Shown: positions 53,834-63,742, counted from the first letter of the stretch. The stretch is DNA of 64,000 bases from Streptomyces capitiformicae (GCF_002214185.1 NZ_CP022161.1:2231767-2295766); one strand, 5' to 3'. Translations and numbers: made by a program. Notes: generated from the sequence alone by a model not told the origin.

Positions 53834-54736
53834 ATGAGTCTGCGTCTGAGCACCGTGATCCTGCCGTACCTCCGCTGGCACGAGGGGGGCCGTGCGGCCT
53901 GGCAGCGGGCCGAGCAGCTCGGGTTCCACACCGCGTTCACATACGACCACCTGTCGTGGCGGACCTTCCGCGAGGGGCCGTGGTTCGGCGCCGTACCGAC
54001 CCTGACCGCCGCGGCCGCCGTCACCGACCGTCTGCGCCTCGGCACCCTCGTGACCTCGCCGAACTTCCGCCACCCGGTGACTCTCGCCAAGGAACTGATC
54101 TCCCTCGACGACATCTCCGGCGGCCGGATCACCCTCGGTGTCGGCGCGGGCGGCACCGGCTTCGACGCCACCGCGCTCGGCCAGGAGCCGTGGACGCCAC
54201 GCGAGCGCGCCGACCGGTTCGCCGAGTTCGTACCCCTGCTCGACCGGCTGCTCACCGAGGACTCCGTGTCGTACGAGGGCGACCACTACTCGGCTCACGA
54301 GGCACGCAACATCCCCGGCTGTGTCCAGCGGCCCCGGCTGCCCTTCGCCGTGGCCGCCACCGGGCCGCGCGGGATGCGGCTGGCAGCCCGGTACGGGCAG
54401 GCGTGGGTGACCACGGGGGACCCCAAGCTGTACGAGACGGGCACCCCTGAACAGTCGATTCAAGCCATTCGCGGGCAGGTCGAGAAGTTGGCCGTCACGG
54501 CCGCCACGCTCGGACGTGACGCGGCCGGACTCGACAAGATCCTCCTCACCGGTTTCACCCCCGACCGCGGTCGACCGCTCGAGTCGGTGGACGCGTTCGT
54601 GGACTTCGCGGGCCGACACGCGGAGCTGGGTTTCACCGACATCGTGATTCACTGGCCGATCCCGGACTCCGACTTCGCGGCGGACGAGAAGCTGTTCGAG
54701 CAGATCGCCATGGAGGCACCGGCCCAGCTGTCCTGA
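53834..54736 (+). CDS. LLM-class flavin-dependent oxidoreductase
   Basis: A 300-aa luciferase-like (LLM) protein. The family core is visible: [40 protein letters not shown] and [17 protein letters not shown]. Such enzymes use F420 or FMN; the sequence does not allow a choice. ATG 53834, after CGGTGT, has a weak ribosome-binding site. It stands alone between kptA and the HAD gene. Confidence 0.9.
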   Translation: MSLRLSTVILPYLRWHEGGRAAWQRAEQLGFHTAFTYDHLSWRTFREGPWFGAVPTLTAAAAVTDRLRLGTLVTSPNFRHPVTLAKELISLDDISGGRITLGVGAGGTGFDATALGQEPWTPRERADRFAEFVPLLDRLLTEDSVSYEGDHYSAHEARNIPGCVQRPRLPFAVAATGPRGMRLAARYGQAWVTTGDPKLYETGTPEQSIQAIRGQVEKLAVTAATLGRDAAGLDKILLTGFTPDRGRPLESVDAFVDFAGRHAELGFTDIVIHWPIPDSDFAADEKLFEQIAMEAPAQLS

Positions 54737-54869
54737 GCCCGCGTGATCGTGACGGTCGCAACAGAACACGGCAGTCGGGCCGTATCCGCGCAGGTAGAAC
54801 CAAGGCGCATGGGACGGTAACACTCACCCGTGCGGGCGTTCGCACAACCGTGCGCGCATATACGCGAGA

Positions 54870-55748
54870 ATGGGATCCGTGACCTCAGCGACGAGACAGC
54901 CCGAGACCCCGGCCCCGACCGTCCCGCCCCGGCTGATAGCCACGGATCTCGACGGCACCCTGCTCCGAGACGACAAATCGGTCTCCCCCCGTACGGTCGC
55001 CGCTCTCGCGGCCGCCGAGCAGGCGGGTATCGAGGTCTTCTTCGTCACCGGCCGCCCGGCCCGCTGGATGGACGTCGTGAGCGAGCACGTCCACGGCCAC
55101 GGCCTCGCGATCTGCGGCAACGGCGCGGCCGTGGTCGACCTGCACGGCGGCCCGGGCGCCCACCGCTTCGTCAAGGTCCGTGCAATGGCGCGGGAAAACG
55201 CGCTCGACGCGGTGCGGCTGCTGCGCGAGGCCGCGCCGGGAACCGTGTACGCGGTCGAGCAGACGTACGGCTTCAACCAGGAGCCCGAGTACCCGAAGCT
55301 CCACATGGAGGTCCCCGACACCCTCGCGCCCGCCGAGAAACTGTTGGCCCCGGGCGGTGTCGCCGACGACGAGCCGGTCCTGAAGATCCTCGCCTACCAC
55401 CCCTCGCTCGACCCCGACGCCTTCCTCGCCACAGCCCGCATCGCCGTCGGCGACCGCGCCACCATCACCCGCTCCAGCCCCAGCGCCCTGCTGGAGATCA
55501 GCGGCCCGGGCGTCTCCAAGGCCAGCACCCTCGCCCTGTGCTGCGCCGAACGCGGTATCTCCCACGAGGAGGTCGTCGCCTTCGGGGACATGCCGAACGA
55601 CGTCGAGATGCTCACCTGGGCGGGCCAGTCGTACGCCATGGGCAACGCACACCCGGACGTCGTCGCGGCCGCCTCCGGCCGAACCGTCGCCAACAACGAC
55701 GACGGCGTCGCGGTCGTGATCGAGCGGCTGCTGGCGGCTCGACCGTAA
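54870..55748 (+). CDS. HAD-superfamily Cof-type phosphatase
   Basis: A 292-aa HAD hydrolase with [20 protein letters not shown] (nucleophile Asp near residue 28), FFVTGRPARW and [13 protein letters not shown]. It is similar in motif wording to the protein at 43610-44425, so the two are paralogues. The substrate is unknown. It is convergent with cydDC across 162 bases. Confidence 0.91.
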   Translation: MGSVTSATRQPETPAPTVPPRLIATDLDGTLLRDDKSVSPRTVAALAAAEQAGIEVFFVTGRPARWMDVVSEHVHGHGLAICGNGAAVVDLHGGPGAHRFVKVRAMARENALDAVRLLREAAPGTVYAVEQTYGFNQEPEYPKLHMEVPDTLAPAEKLLAPGGVADDEPVLKILAYHPSLDPDAFLATARIAVGDRATITRSSPSALLEISGPGVSKASTLALCCAERGISHEEVVAFGDMPNDVEMLTWAGQSYAMGNAHPDVVAAASGRTVANNDDGVAVVIERLLAARP

Positions 55749-55910
55749 CCACGACCGCCAAGACCGAAGCCGGATCCTCCACCCCGTACTTGAGCGGCCA
55801 CGGCATGGGCCGCGCCCGACCCCGGCGTGCCCCGTGCCTCGAAGTGCAGGTGCGAACCGGGGGAGTTGCCGGTGGCGTCCGACTGGCCGATCCACCCGGA
55901 AACCCGGCGC

Positions 55911-58900
55911 TCAAACCCGTGCCAGCAGCTCCCCCGCCGCCTCCCGCTCGACCATCGTCCGCAACGGGCCGTCGACGGCGGCCAGTTCCTCGAACGTCCC
56001 GCGCTGCGCGATCCGCCCCTCCGCCAGTACGACGACCTCGTCCACGGCCTCCAGTCCGGCCAGCCGGTGGGTGATCAGCAGGGTCGTACGGCCCTCGGTC
56101 GCGGCCAGCAGATCCGCGGTGAGCGCGTCGGCGGTGGGCAGGTCGAGGTGTTCCGCGGGCTCGTCGAGGACGAGGACCGGGAAGTCGGCCAGCAGCGCGC
56201 GGGCGAGGGCGAGCCGCTGACGTTGGCCGCCGGACAGCCGCGCCCCGTGTTCGCCTATCAACGTGTCCAGCCCGTCGGGCAGTTCGTCGACCCAGTCCTG
56301 CAGCCGCGCTCGCGCGAGCGCGTCACGAAGTTCCGCCTCCGTGGCGTCCTTCCGGGCCAGCAGAAGGTTCTCCCGCACGGAACTGTCGAAGAGGTGCGCG
56401 TCCTGGGCACACAGCCCGACGAATCGCCGTACGTCGTCACCGTCGAGCGCGTAGGCGTCCACACCGCCCAGGGTGTACGTCCCCTCACGCGCGTCCAGGA
56501 AGCGCAGCAGCACCTGCGCGAGCGTCGTCTTGCCCGCCCCCGAGACACCGACCACGGCGATCCTGCGCCCCTGTTCGAGGGTGAGGTCCAGTCCGGCGAT
56601 CGCGTCCCGCTCCTGCCCCGCGTACCGGGTGCCGAGCCGTGCGAGCCGCAGCGGGAACGGCGACACCGGCGCCTCGGCCGGCTCCTCCGGTTCGCGTACG
56701 GGGTCGGGGGCATCCAGCACCTCGTACACGCGCTCCGCGCTCCTGCGCACCCGCTGGCGGAACTGGACGGCGAGCGGCAGCCCCAGTACGGCCTCGAACG
56801 CGGCCAGCGGGGTGAGCACGACGACGGCCATGGCCACACCGCTCAGCCGCCCGTCCACAACCGCCTGTGCGCCCAGCAGAGCCGTGGCCGCGACGGTGAG
56901 CCCGGAGAGGAGCGCGGTGAGTCCGTTGCCGAGCGCGGTGGCGGTGGCGGCCCGGGAGGCGATCCGGGTGAGCACCCGGTCGGCCCGCCGCGCCTCGGCG
57001 GTACGAGCGGGCAGAGCACCGGCGACCGTCAACTCCGCGGTGCCGGTGAGCAGGTCGGCCACCCGGGTGGCCAGCACGCCACGGGCCGGCGCCAACCGGT
57101 GCTCTGCCCGCCGGGCCACGGCCCCGGTCACCAGCGGCACGCCCGCCCCGGCGGCGAGCAGCCCCACAGCGAGTGCGACCCCGGCCTCGGACAGCAGCCA
57201 GGTGGTGAACCCGACGGAGGCGGCGGACACGACCACCGCGGCTCCGGTGGGGAGCAGCCAGCGCACCCAGTAGTCCTGCAGGGCGTCCACGTCGGCGACC
57301 AGCCGCGAGAGCAGATCGCCCCGCCGGCTGGTCCGCAGCCCCGCGGGCGCCAGCCGCTCCAGCCGCCGATAGACGGCCACCCTTGTGTCGGCCAGCATCC
57401 GCAGCACCGTGTCGTGCGACACCAGGCGCTCCGCGTACCGGAACACCGCCCGCCCGATACCGAACGCCCGCGTGGCCGTCACGGCGACCATCAGATACAG
57501 CACCGGAGGCTGCTGCGAGGCCCGCGAGATCAGCCACCCGGACGTCGCCATCAGCCCGACGGCACTGCCCAGGGCAAGGCTGCCGAGCAGCAGAGCGAGC
57601 GCGAGACGACCCCGCCGAGGGCCGGCCATGCGGCGAACCCGGCCCAGCACACTCCCACGCGTGTCCGGGACCAGGTCCTGCTCCTGGACACGCACGGTTT
57701 CCCGGTCGGCGGGGCGGCTCATCGCCGCCGACTCGACACGCCGGGTCCCGGACACCGCAACGGGCTCCGCGGAAGCCTCCAGTCGCACCACCCGATCAGC
57801 GACCCCCAGCAGCGCCGGCCGGTGCACCACCAGCAGCACGGTCCGGCCCACCGCCAGCCGCCGTACCGCCGCCACGACCTCCGCCTCGGTCTGCCCGTCC
57901 AGCGAGGCCGTCGGCTCGTCGAGGAGCAGTACGGGCCGGTCGGCGAGGAACGCCCGGGCGAGGGCGAGCCGTTGCCGCTGTCCGGCGGAGAGACCGGCAC
58001 CGTCCTCGCCGAGCACCGTGTCGGCCCCGGCGGGCAGGGCGTCCACGAACTCCAGCGCCCCCGCGTCGGCGAGCGCCCGCCGTACCGCCGCGTCATCCGC
58101 CTCCGGACGGGCCAGCCTTACGTTCTCGGCGATCGACCCGGCATACAGGTGCGACCGCTGCGGCACCCAGGCCACGCGCGAACGCCACTCCGTCAGATCC
58201 AGCGAAACCAGATCGGCTCCCCCGACCGACACCCGGCCCTCGGTGGCCTCAGTGAACCCCAGCAGGACGTTCAGCAACGTCGACTTGCCCACACCGCTCG
58301 GCCCGACGAGGGCCACCGTCTCCCCGGGAGCCACGGTGAAGGACACGTCCGAGACGGCGTCGTACGACCGCCCCGGATACCGAACGGTCACCCCTTCGAA
58401 GCGGATGTCGGCGGAAGACGGAACGGGGGCGGTCCCGGACTTCGGCACCGGCGTCTGGAGTACCTCGAAGATCTCCTCGGCCGCCGCGAGCCCCTCGGCG
58501 GCAGCGTGGAACTGGGCGCCCACCTGCCGGAGCGGCAGATACGCCTCAGGGGCGAGGACGAGGATGACCAACCCGATGTAGAGGTCCATCTCGCCGTGCA
58601 CGAGACGCATTCCAATGGTGACCGCGACCAACGCGACCGAGATCGTCGCGAGCAGCTCCAGTGCGAAGGACGACAGGAACGCGATCCGCAGCGTCCGCAT
58701 CGTCGCCTGCCGGTACTCCCCGGTGATCCGCTTGATCGACTCGGCCTGCGACTTGGCCCGACCGAACACCTTGAGTGTCGGCAGCCCGGCGACGACGTCC
58801 AGGAAGTGCCCTGACAACCGGGACAGCAGCCGCCACTGACGATCCATCTGCGATCGCGTGGCCCAGCCGATAAGCACCATGAAGACCGGGATCAGCGGCA

Positions 58901-59402
58901 GCGTGCCGACGATGATCGCCGCCGACACCCAGTCCTCGGTGACGATCCGCGCGAGCACCGCCACCGGCACGACGACCGCGAGACCCAACTGGGGCAGATA
59001 GCGCGAGAAGTAGTCGTCGAGCGCGTCGACGCCCCGGCTGGCGAGGGCGACCAGCGAACCCGTGCGCTGTCCGCTCAGCCAGCCGGGGCCCAGCGCGGCG
59101 GCCCGTTCCAGCAACCGGCCCCGCAGCTCCGATTTCACAGCCGCGCTCGCGCGATGAGCGGCCAGCTCGGTCAGCCAGGAGACCAGCGCACGGCCGCCCG
59201 CAACGGCCACCAACAGCAGTAGGGGAGTTCGTAGTTCGGCGACCGACATCCCCTGCTGAAAGGCACCGACCACCACCTCGGCGATGAGCATCGCCTGTGC
59301 GATGACCAGTACCGCCCCGACAGCGCCCAGGCTGACCACTGCCACCAGGAAGAGGCGGGTGGCACGGGCGTACCGCAGCAGTCGCGGGTCGATCGGTTTC
59401 AC
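55911..59402 (-). CDS. cydD: CydDC fusion: ABC exporter for cytochrome bd assembly
   Basis: A 1163-aa protein with two complete ABC half-transporters in tandem. The CydD half has GPSGVGKSTLLN, LSAGQRQRLALARAFL and VLLLDEPTASLD. The CydC half has GVSGAGKTTLAQVL, LSGGQRQRLALARALL and VLVLDEPAEHLD. Each has about six membrane segments before its ATPase. In E. coli CydDC exports thiols and supports heme assembly of cytochrome bd. Actinobacteria often carry it as a fusion. I choose GTG 59402 (VKPIDPRLLRYARATR); the start region overlaps the first of three parS-like sites, and longer frames would translate those palindromes. Confidence 0.93.
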   Translation of the reverse strand: MKPIDPRLLRYARATRLFLVAVVSLGAVGAVLVIAQAMLIAEVVVGAFQQGMSVAELRTPLLLLVAVAGGRALVSWLTELAAHRASAAVKSELRGRLLERAAALGPGWLSGQRTGSLVALASRGVDALDDYFSRYLPQLGLAVVVPVAVLARIVTEDWVSAAIIVGTLPLIPVFMVLIGWATRSQMDRQWRLLSRLSGHFLDVVAGLPTLKVFGRAKSQAESIKRITGEYRQATMRTLRIAFLSSFALELLATISVALVAVTIGMRLVHGEMDLYIGLVILVLAPEAYLPLRQVGAQFHAAAEGLAAAEEIFEVLQTPVPKSGTAPVPSSADIRFEGVTVRYPGRSYDAVSDVSFTVAPGETVALVGPSGVGKSTLLNVLLGFTEATEGRVSVGGADLVSLDLTEWRSRVAWVPQRSHLYAGSIAENVRLARPEADDAAVRRALADAGALEFVDALPAGADTVLGEDGAGLSAGQRQRLALARAFLADRPVLLLDEPTASLDGQTEAEVVAAVRRLAVGRTVLLVVHRPALLGVADRVVRLEASAEPVAVSGTRRVESAAMSRPADRETVRVQEQDLVPDTRGSVLGRVRRMAGPRRGRLALALLLGSLALGSAVGLMATSGWLISRASQQPPVLYLMVAVTATRAFGIGRAVFRYAERLVSHDTVLRMLADTRVAVYRRLERLAPAGLRTSRRGDLLSRLVADVDALQDYWVRWLLPTGAAVVVSAASVGFTTWLLSEAGVALAVGLLAAGAGVPLVTGAVARRAEHRLAPARGVLATRVADLLTGTAELTVAGALPARTAEARRADRVLTRIASRAATATALGNGLTALLSGLTVAATALLGAQAVVDGRLSGVAMAVVVLTPLAAFEAVLGLPLAVQFRQRVRRSAERVYEVLDAPDPVREPEEPAEAPVSPFPLRLARLGTRYAGQERDAIAGLDLTLEQGRRIAVVGVSGAGKTTLAQVLLRFLDAREGTYTLGGVDAYALDGDDVRRFVGLCAQDAHLFDSSVRENLLLARKDATEAELRDALARARLQDWVDELPDGLDTLIGEHGARLSGGQRQRLALARALLADFPVLVLDEPAEHLDLPTADALTADLLAATEGRTTLLITHRLAGLEAVDEVVVLAEGRIAQRGTFEELAAVDGPLRTMVEREAAGELLARV

Positions 59403-59409
59403 GTGAAAC
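59396..59409. other. parS site at the cydDC start
   Basis: Exact GTTTCACGTGAAAC. On the minus strand its central GTG is the preferred start codon of cydDC, so ParB binding and translation start share the same bases. Confidence 0.9.
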
Positions 59410-59428
59410 ACCCTCTTCTCGGCAGCAT

Positions 59429-59442
59429 GTTTCACGTGAAAC
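59429..59442. other. parS site between cydB and cydDC
   Basis: Exact GTTTCACGTGAAAC, extended by T and A to the 16-bp consensus palindrome TGTTTCACGTGAAACA; 33 bases from the first site. Confidence 0.92.
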
Positions 59443-59466
59443 ATGCCCCTTCGGTCCGGGAGGTGT

Positions 59467-59480
59467 GTTGCACGTGAAAC
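59467..59480. other. parS-like site with one mismatch
   Basis: GTTGCACGTGAAAC, one base from the parS consensus, 38 bases from the second site. It completes a cluster of three in 85 bases. Confidence 0.7.
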
Positions 59481-59507
59481 ATCGCCAAACACACCTCCCT
59501 GCTGGAC

Positions 59508-60512
59508 TCAGTGCGCCGGCTCGGCGATGTGCTGCGTACCGATCCGCTTGCGGAACACCCAGTACGTCCACCCCTGGTAGAGCATCACGACCGGGGTGGC
59601 GATCGCCGCACACCACGTCATGATCTTCAGGGTGTACGGACTCGACGAGGCGTTGGTGACCGTGAGGCTCCACTCCTCGTTCAACGAGGACGGCATGACA
59701 TTCGGGAAGAGCGTCAGGAAGAGCATCGCCACAGCAGCCACGATGGTGACCCCCGACAGCGCGAACGCCCACCCCTCACGTCCCGCCTGGACCGCCGCGA
59801 GCGCGGCCACCAGCGCGGCGACCGCCACACCCGCCGCCACCAGCGAGATGCCATCACCCTTCTCGATCTGGGTCCAGGCGAGGAAGAGCAGCGCCAGCCC
59901 AGCCGTCACCAGCCCGACCTGAAGAGCCAGCATCCGCGCCCGCTCCCGGATGTCCCCGACGGTCTTGAGCCCGACGAACACCGTCCCGTGGAAGGTGAAG
60001 AGCGACAGCGTGACCAGACCGCCCAACAGGGCATACGGGTTGAGCAGGTCCCCGACGTTGCCCACGTACTCGAAATCGCGGTCGATCTTCACCCCGCGCA
60101 CGATGTTGGCGAAGGCCACACCCCACAGGAACGCGGGGAGCAGCGAGGTCCAGAAGATCGCCGTCTCCCAGTTGCGCTGCCAGTTCTCCTCGGGCCGCTT
60201 CGCCCGGTACTCAAAGGCGACACCGCGGACGATCAGGCAGACCAGGATGAGCAGCAGCGGCAGATAGAAGCCAGAGAAGAGCGTGGCGTACCACTCGGGG
60301 AAGGCGGCGAAGGTCGCGCCGCCCGCCGACAGCAGCCACACCTCGTTGCCGTCCCAGACGGGCCCGATGGTGTTGATGAGGACCCGCTTCTCCGGACGGT
60401 TCCGGGCCAGCAGCTTGGTGAGGACACCGACTCCGAAGTCGAAGCCCTCCAGGAAGAAGTAGCCGATCCAGAGGACGGCGATGAGGACGAACCAGACGTC
60501 GTGAAGTTCCAT
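59508..60512 (-). CDS. cydB: cytochrome bd oxidase subunit II
   Basis: A 334-aa membrane protein with eight or nine hydrophobic segments. The start DVWFVLIAVLWIGYFFLEGF followed by DFGVG is the CydB signature, and PVWDGNEVWLLSAGGATFAA is the conserved GN.VW region near the interface. It is the second subunit of the high-affinity quinol oxidase. The gene is 27 bases downstream of cydA, with GGGAGCACAGTC before the ATG. Confidence 0.96.
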   Translation of the reverse strand: MELHDVWFVLIAVLWIGYFFLEGFDFGVGVLTKLLARNRPEKRVLINTIGPVWDGNEVWLLSAGGATFAAFPEWYATLFSGFYLPLLLILVCLIVRGVAFEYRAKRPEENWQRNWETAIFWTSLLPAFLWGVAFANIVRGVKIDRDFEYVGNVGDLLNPYALLGGLVTLSLFTFHGTVFVGLKTVGDIRERARMLALQVGLVTAGLALLFLAWTQIEKGDGISLVAAGVAVAALVAALAAVQAGREGWAFALSGVTIVAAVAMLFLTLFPNVMPSSLNEEWSLTVTNASSSPYTLKIMTWCAAIATPVVMLYQGWTYWVFRKRIGTQHIAEPAH

Positions 60513-60539
60513 GACTGTGCTCCCTTGGCCCGGTGCGGC

Positions 60540-62048
60540 CTAGTACGAGAAGGCCATCGGCTTGTCGGCGTCACGGGAGTCGCCGCCGATCTTCGTGGGC
60601 GGGTGGAGGTCGGCCTCCGTCAGCTCCGGCGGTCCCGCCTTGACGTACTTCACGAGCAGCTTGACCTCGACGACGGCGAGGACGGCGTACAGCGTGGTGA
60701 AGACGATCATGGAGGTGATGACCTCGCCCTGAGAGACGCCGGGGGAGACCGCGTCTTCGGTACGCAGGACGCCGTAGACGACCCACGGCTGGCGTCCCAT
60801 CTCGGTGAAGATCCAGCCCCACGAGCTGGCGATGAGCGGGAAGCCCAGCGTCAGGAACGCGATGCGCCAGTACCACTTGGTGAGGGTCGGGCCGAGAGCC
60901 TTGCCCGGCAGCAGCACCAGATGCGGCACCTCGTCGTCGCCCACCCGGAGGTGCTGCGGCAGCATGAACTTCTTGCGGGTGAGCCAGAGCCCGATCAGGC
61001 CGATGGCGAAGGACGCCATGCCGAAGCCGATCATCCAGCGGAAACCCCAGTAGGCGACGGGGATGTTGGGCCGGTAGTCGCCGGGCCCGTACTTCTCCTG
61101 CTCGGCCTTGTTGACGTCGTTGATGCCGGGAACGTGCGAGCTGAAGTCGTCGTTGGCGAGGAAGGACAGCAGGCCGGGGATCTCAATGGCAACCTTGTTG
61201 TGGCCCCTGTCGACGTCGCCGTAAGCGAAGACGGAGAAGGGCGCGGGCGCCTCACCGTCCCACAGCGCCTCGGCGGCGGCCATCTTCATGGGCTGCTGCT
61301 TGAACATGACCTTGCCGAGCAGATCGCCGCTGATCGCGGTGAGCAGGCCGGCTATGACCACGGTGACCAGGCCGAGCCGCAGCGAGGTCTTCATCACCTG
61401 TACATGCTTCTTGCGGGCCAGGTGGAAGGCGGCGATACCGACCATGAAGGCACCGCCGGTGAGAAAGGCGGCGGTGAGGGTGTGGAAGACCTGAGTGAGC
61501 GCGGTGTTCTGGGTCAGGACGAGCCAGAAGTCGGTGAGCTCGGCCCGGCCCTTGGCCTCGTTGATCCGGTAGCCGACGGGGTGCTGCATCCACGAGTTGG
61601 CCGCAAGGATGAAGTACGCCGACAGGATCGTGCCGATGGACACCATCCAGATGCAGGCGAGATGGATCTTCTGCGGCAGCTTGTCCCAGCCGAAGATCCA
61701 CAGCCCGATGAAGGTGGACTCGAAGAAGAAGGCGATCAGCGCCTCGAAGGCGAGCGGGGCTCCGAAGACGTCGCCGACGAAGCGCGAGTAGTCGGACCAG
61801 TTCATGCCGAACTGGAACTCCTGCACGATGCCGGTGACGACACCCATCGCGATGTTGATCAGGAAGAGCTTGCCCCAGAACTTGGTGGCCTTGAGGTACT
61901 TCTCCTTCCCCGAGCGCACCCACGCGGTCTGCAGGCCCGCGGTGAGTGCGGCGAGCGAGATCGTGAGGGGGACGAAGAGGAAGTGGTAGACGGTCGTGAT
62001 GCCGAACTGCCATCGCGCCAGAGTCTCCGGCGCCAGAGCGAAGTCCAC
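60540..62048 (-). CDS. cydA: cytochrome bd oxidase subunit I
   Basis: A 502-aa membrane protein. LARWQFGITTVYHFLFVPLT carries the N-terminal heme ligand His (residue 22). GRQPWVVYGVLRTEDAVSP is the conserved GRQPW motif. Further heme-ligand His and Met candidates are in FHTLTAAFLTGGAFMVG and WMIGFGMASF. The Q-loop is short, as is usual outside proteobacteria. It oxidises menaquinol and reduces O2 at low oxygen. A Rex operator lies about 78-94 bases upstream of the ATG at 62048. Confidence 0.97.
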   Translation of the reverse strand: MDFALAPETLARWQFGITTVYHFLFVPLTISLAALTAGLQTAWVRSGKEKYLKATKFWGKLFLINIAMGVVTGIVQEFQFGMNWSDYSRFVGDVFGAPLAFEALIAFFFESTFIGLWIFGWDKLPQKIHLACIWMVSIGTILSAYFILAANSWMQHPVGYRINEAKGRAELTDFWLVLTQNTALTQVFHTLTAAFLTGGAFMVGIAAFHLARKKHVQVMKTSLRLGLVTVVIAGLLTAISGDLLGKVMFKQQPMKMAAAEALWDGEAPAPFSVFAYGDVDRGHNKVAIEIPGLLSFLANDDFSSHVPGINDVNKAEQEKYGPGDYRPNIPVAYWGFRWMIGFGMASFAIGLIGLWLTRKKFMLPQHLRVGDDEVPHLVLLPGKALGPTLTKWYWRIAFLTLGFPLIASSWGWIFTEMGRQPWVVYGVLRTEDAVSPGVSQGEVITSMIVFTTLYAVLAVVEVKLLVKYVKAGPPELTEADLHPPTKIGGDSRDADKPMAFSY

Positions 62049-62125
62049 GTCTTCTCCTTACATGCCGTGGCACTGCGGCAGTTTGCCCCGCTTGTCACGT
62101 ACATCACAGGGCAACCGGGACGCGC

Positions 62126-62142
62126 TTGTGAACGCGTTCACA
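62126..62142. promoter_or_regulatory. Rex operator upstream of cydA
   Basis: TTGTGAACGCGTTCACA, a perfect inverted repeat core (TGTGAA-CGCG? centre at 62134-62135) that matches the Streptomyces Rex operator TGTGAACGCGTTCACA. A further half-site TTCACAAG follows at 62143-62150. Rex represses cyd genes and releases DNA when NADH rises, so oxygen limitation should induce this operon. Confidence 0.9.
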
Positions 62143-62266
62143 TTCACAAGCAATTATGACGCATAGCCGTTCGAGCCTCGACGGGCGGGGGTCCCTGAGC
62201 ATGGACCGCTCGGCCCATGGCGTGAAAGCGCACGTCAGCCCCGATGCCTTGCGGTGCGAACGCAAG

Positions 62267-62293
62267 AAGGGGCCCGGACAACCCGGGCCCCTT
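62267..62293 (-). terminator. hairpin between the WYL gene and cydA
   Basis: Perfect 11-bp stem AAGGGGCCCGG / CCGGGCCCCTT with loop ACAAC. It follows a minus-strand stop at 62305-62307 that belongs to a different frame from the WYL gene, so it may originally have served an older gene. Confidence 0.75.
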
Positions 62294-62318
62294 GACCGCC
62301 GAGGCTAGATGTTGCGGG

Positions 62319-63284
62319 TCAGGACGTTGGTGACGGCGCATAGTGGTGGGCAAGATTGGTGGCGAGGTCGCGGAGGTGAGCCCTGGCTTCGGTGGGGCCG
62401 TGCACAGTGATGGCGCTCCCGAACGGCAGTAGTGCTCGCACGTCCTCCAGATGCAGGAAGCGGATCGTTACCTTGCGGCCAGTGGCGGATTCTTCATGGT
62501 CGTCCGGGACGAGTCGTAGGCCAAAGATCCGTTGCGCTCGCTCGATCTGGGTCTGGTCGATGGTGGCGCTGACCTCTATCGCGTGGTTGTGCTCCCACTG
62601 ATCAATGAGCGCGGCGGCGACGGTGGCCAGGGTCTGGCTCTCGCGGATCCGTCGTGGCTGGTCGACTTCTTTCCACGTCGTGATCCGTTCGAGTCGGTAC
62701 ATCCGTGGCACTCGGGCACAGTCGGCGACGAGGTACCAGATGCCGGCCTTGGCGAACAGCCCGTAGGGATCCACGACCAGGTCGCGTGGGCATGACTCGC
62801 ATGGGCTGTCGTACTCGATCCGTAGCCGGCGTCCTCGCCGCACTGCGCCGATCAGCGAAGCCGGAGTCGTGTCGGAAGCTCGTGCCTGACGCCAGGGACG
62901 GCTGTCCACGTGCACTACGTCGGTGAGCGGCAAGAGCTCATGAACTCGACGCGGCTGTATAGCGGCGATCTTGGAGAGCGCGCGCTGGCTTTCGGCCGAT
63001 GCGTTGAGCTCCGCACGTTGCTTCTCATCCAGCCCAGTGAGCGACAGATGATCACGCTCGCCCGGTGTGAGTCGCGTGAGGTCGAGCCCGGACCCGGGCA
63101 GCATGGTCACGCCTCCGAGGCGGCCCCGGTGTGCGGTCACCGGCAGACCGGCGTCGCGGAGCCAGTTCAGGTCTCGCGTGATGGTTCGAAGGGACACCCC
63201 GAGCGCTGCGGCAAGTTCCTGTGTGGTCACGGCATCCCTCGATTTGAGGAGCAGCATCAGGGTGAAGAAGCGATCTGGGGTCAC
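62319..63284 (-). CDS. WYL-domain (YafY-type) transcriptional regulator
   Basis: A 321-aa regulator. The N-terminal winged helix is VTTQELAAALGVSLRTITRD (about residues 18-37). The WYL domain (about 135-215) is recognisable in RRLRIEYDSPCESCPRDLVV and DPYGLFAKAGIWYLVADC. Such proteins bind a ligand or nucleic acid through the WYL fold and control neighbouring genes. It is divergent from the VOC gene 92 bases away, which is the likely target. GTG start at 63284; no clear ribosome-binding site, so it may be leaderless. Codon use is somewhat less GC-rich than in the cyd genes. Confidence 0.88.
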   Translation of the reverse strand: MTPDRFFTLMLLLKSRDAVTTQELAAALGVSLRTITRDLNWLRDAGLPVTAHRGRLGGVTMLPGSGLDLTRLTPGERDHLSLTGLDEKQRAELNASAESQRALSKIAAIQPRRVHELLPLTDVVHVDSRPWRQARASDTTPASLIGAVRRGRRLRIEYDSPCESCPRDLVVDPYGLFAKAGIWYLVADCARVPRMYRLERITTWKEVDQPRRIRESQTLATVAAALIDQWEHNHAIEVSATIDQTQIERAQRIFGLRLVPDDHEESATGRKVTIRFLHLEDVRALLPFGSAITVHGPTEARAHLRDLATNLAHHYAPSPTS

Positions 63285-63376
63285 ACACCAATTTTTTCAG
63301 GAATTGCGACACGATGCGGCGCATATCCCGGTCAGGTTGGTGGATGCGTACCTACGACCTGTGAGAAGGAACAGCC

Positions 63377-63742
63377 ATGACCACATCCGTCGTGTCCATC
63401 GTCTACGTGAACGACGCTCCCGCCGCAGCTCGTTTCTACGGCGACCTCCTCGGCATGAGCCCCTCGTTCGAGACTTCGGGATACATCACCTTCGACCTCG
63501 GGCCAGGCGCTGACCTCGGTGTGTGGTCTGGCCAGTTCGAGGATCTGTCACCGGACGTCCCGCGCACCAGTGAGGTGTGCCTGGCCATCGACGGTGGACC
63601 CGACGAGCTCAACGCGATCTTTGAGCAGTGGAAGTCAAAGGGGGTCACGATCCTGCGCGAGCCTCATGATGCGGGGTTCGGGCTGACCTTCCTCGCAGCC
63701 GATCCTGACGGGAACCGTATCCGCGTCGCACCGCAGGACTGA
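63377..63742 (+). CDS. VOC-family (glyoxalase/bleomycin-resistance-like) protein
   Basis: A 121-aa protein with the two beta-alpha-beta-beta-beta units of the VOC fold: VVSIVYVNDAPAAARFYGDL then LGMSPSF, and GLTFLAADPDGNRIRVAP. Metal ligands typical of active glyoxalases are not obvious at the first His position (Val-Tyr there), so it may bind rather than convert its ligand. ATG 63377 follows GAGAAGGAACAGCC. It is paired with the divergent WYL regulator and followed by a strong terminator. Confidence 0.88.
   Translation: MTTSVVSIVYVNDAPAAARFYGDLLGMSPSFETSGYITFDLGPGADLGVWSGQFEDLSPDVPRTSEVCLAIDGGPDELNAIFEQWKSKGVTILREPHDAGFGLTFLAADPDGNRIRVAPQD

Noticed and set aside
59511..62159. An 882-codon plus-strand frame opposite cydA and cydB
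   Set aside because: Antisense to two unmistakable membrane subunits; its charged composition is the complement of hydrophobic codons.
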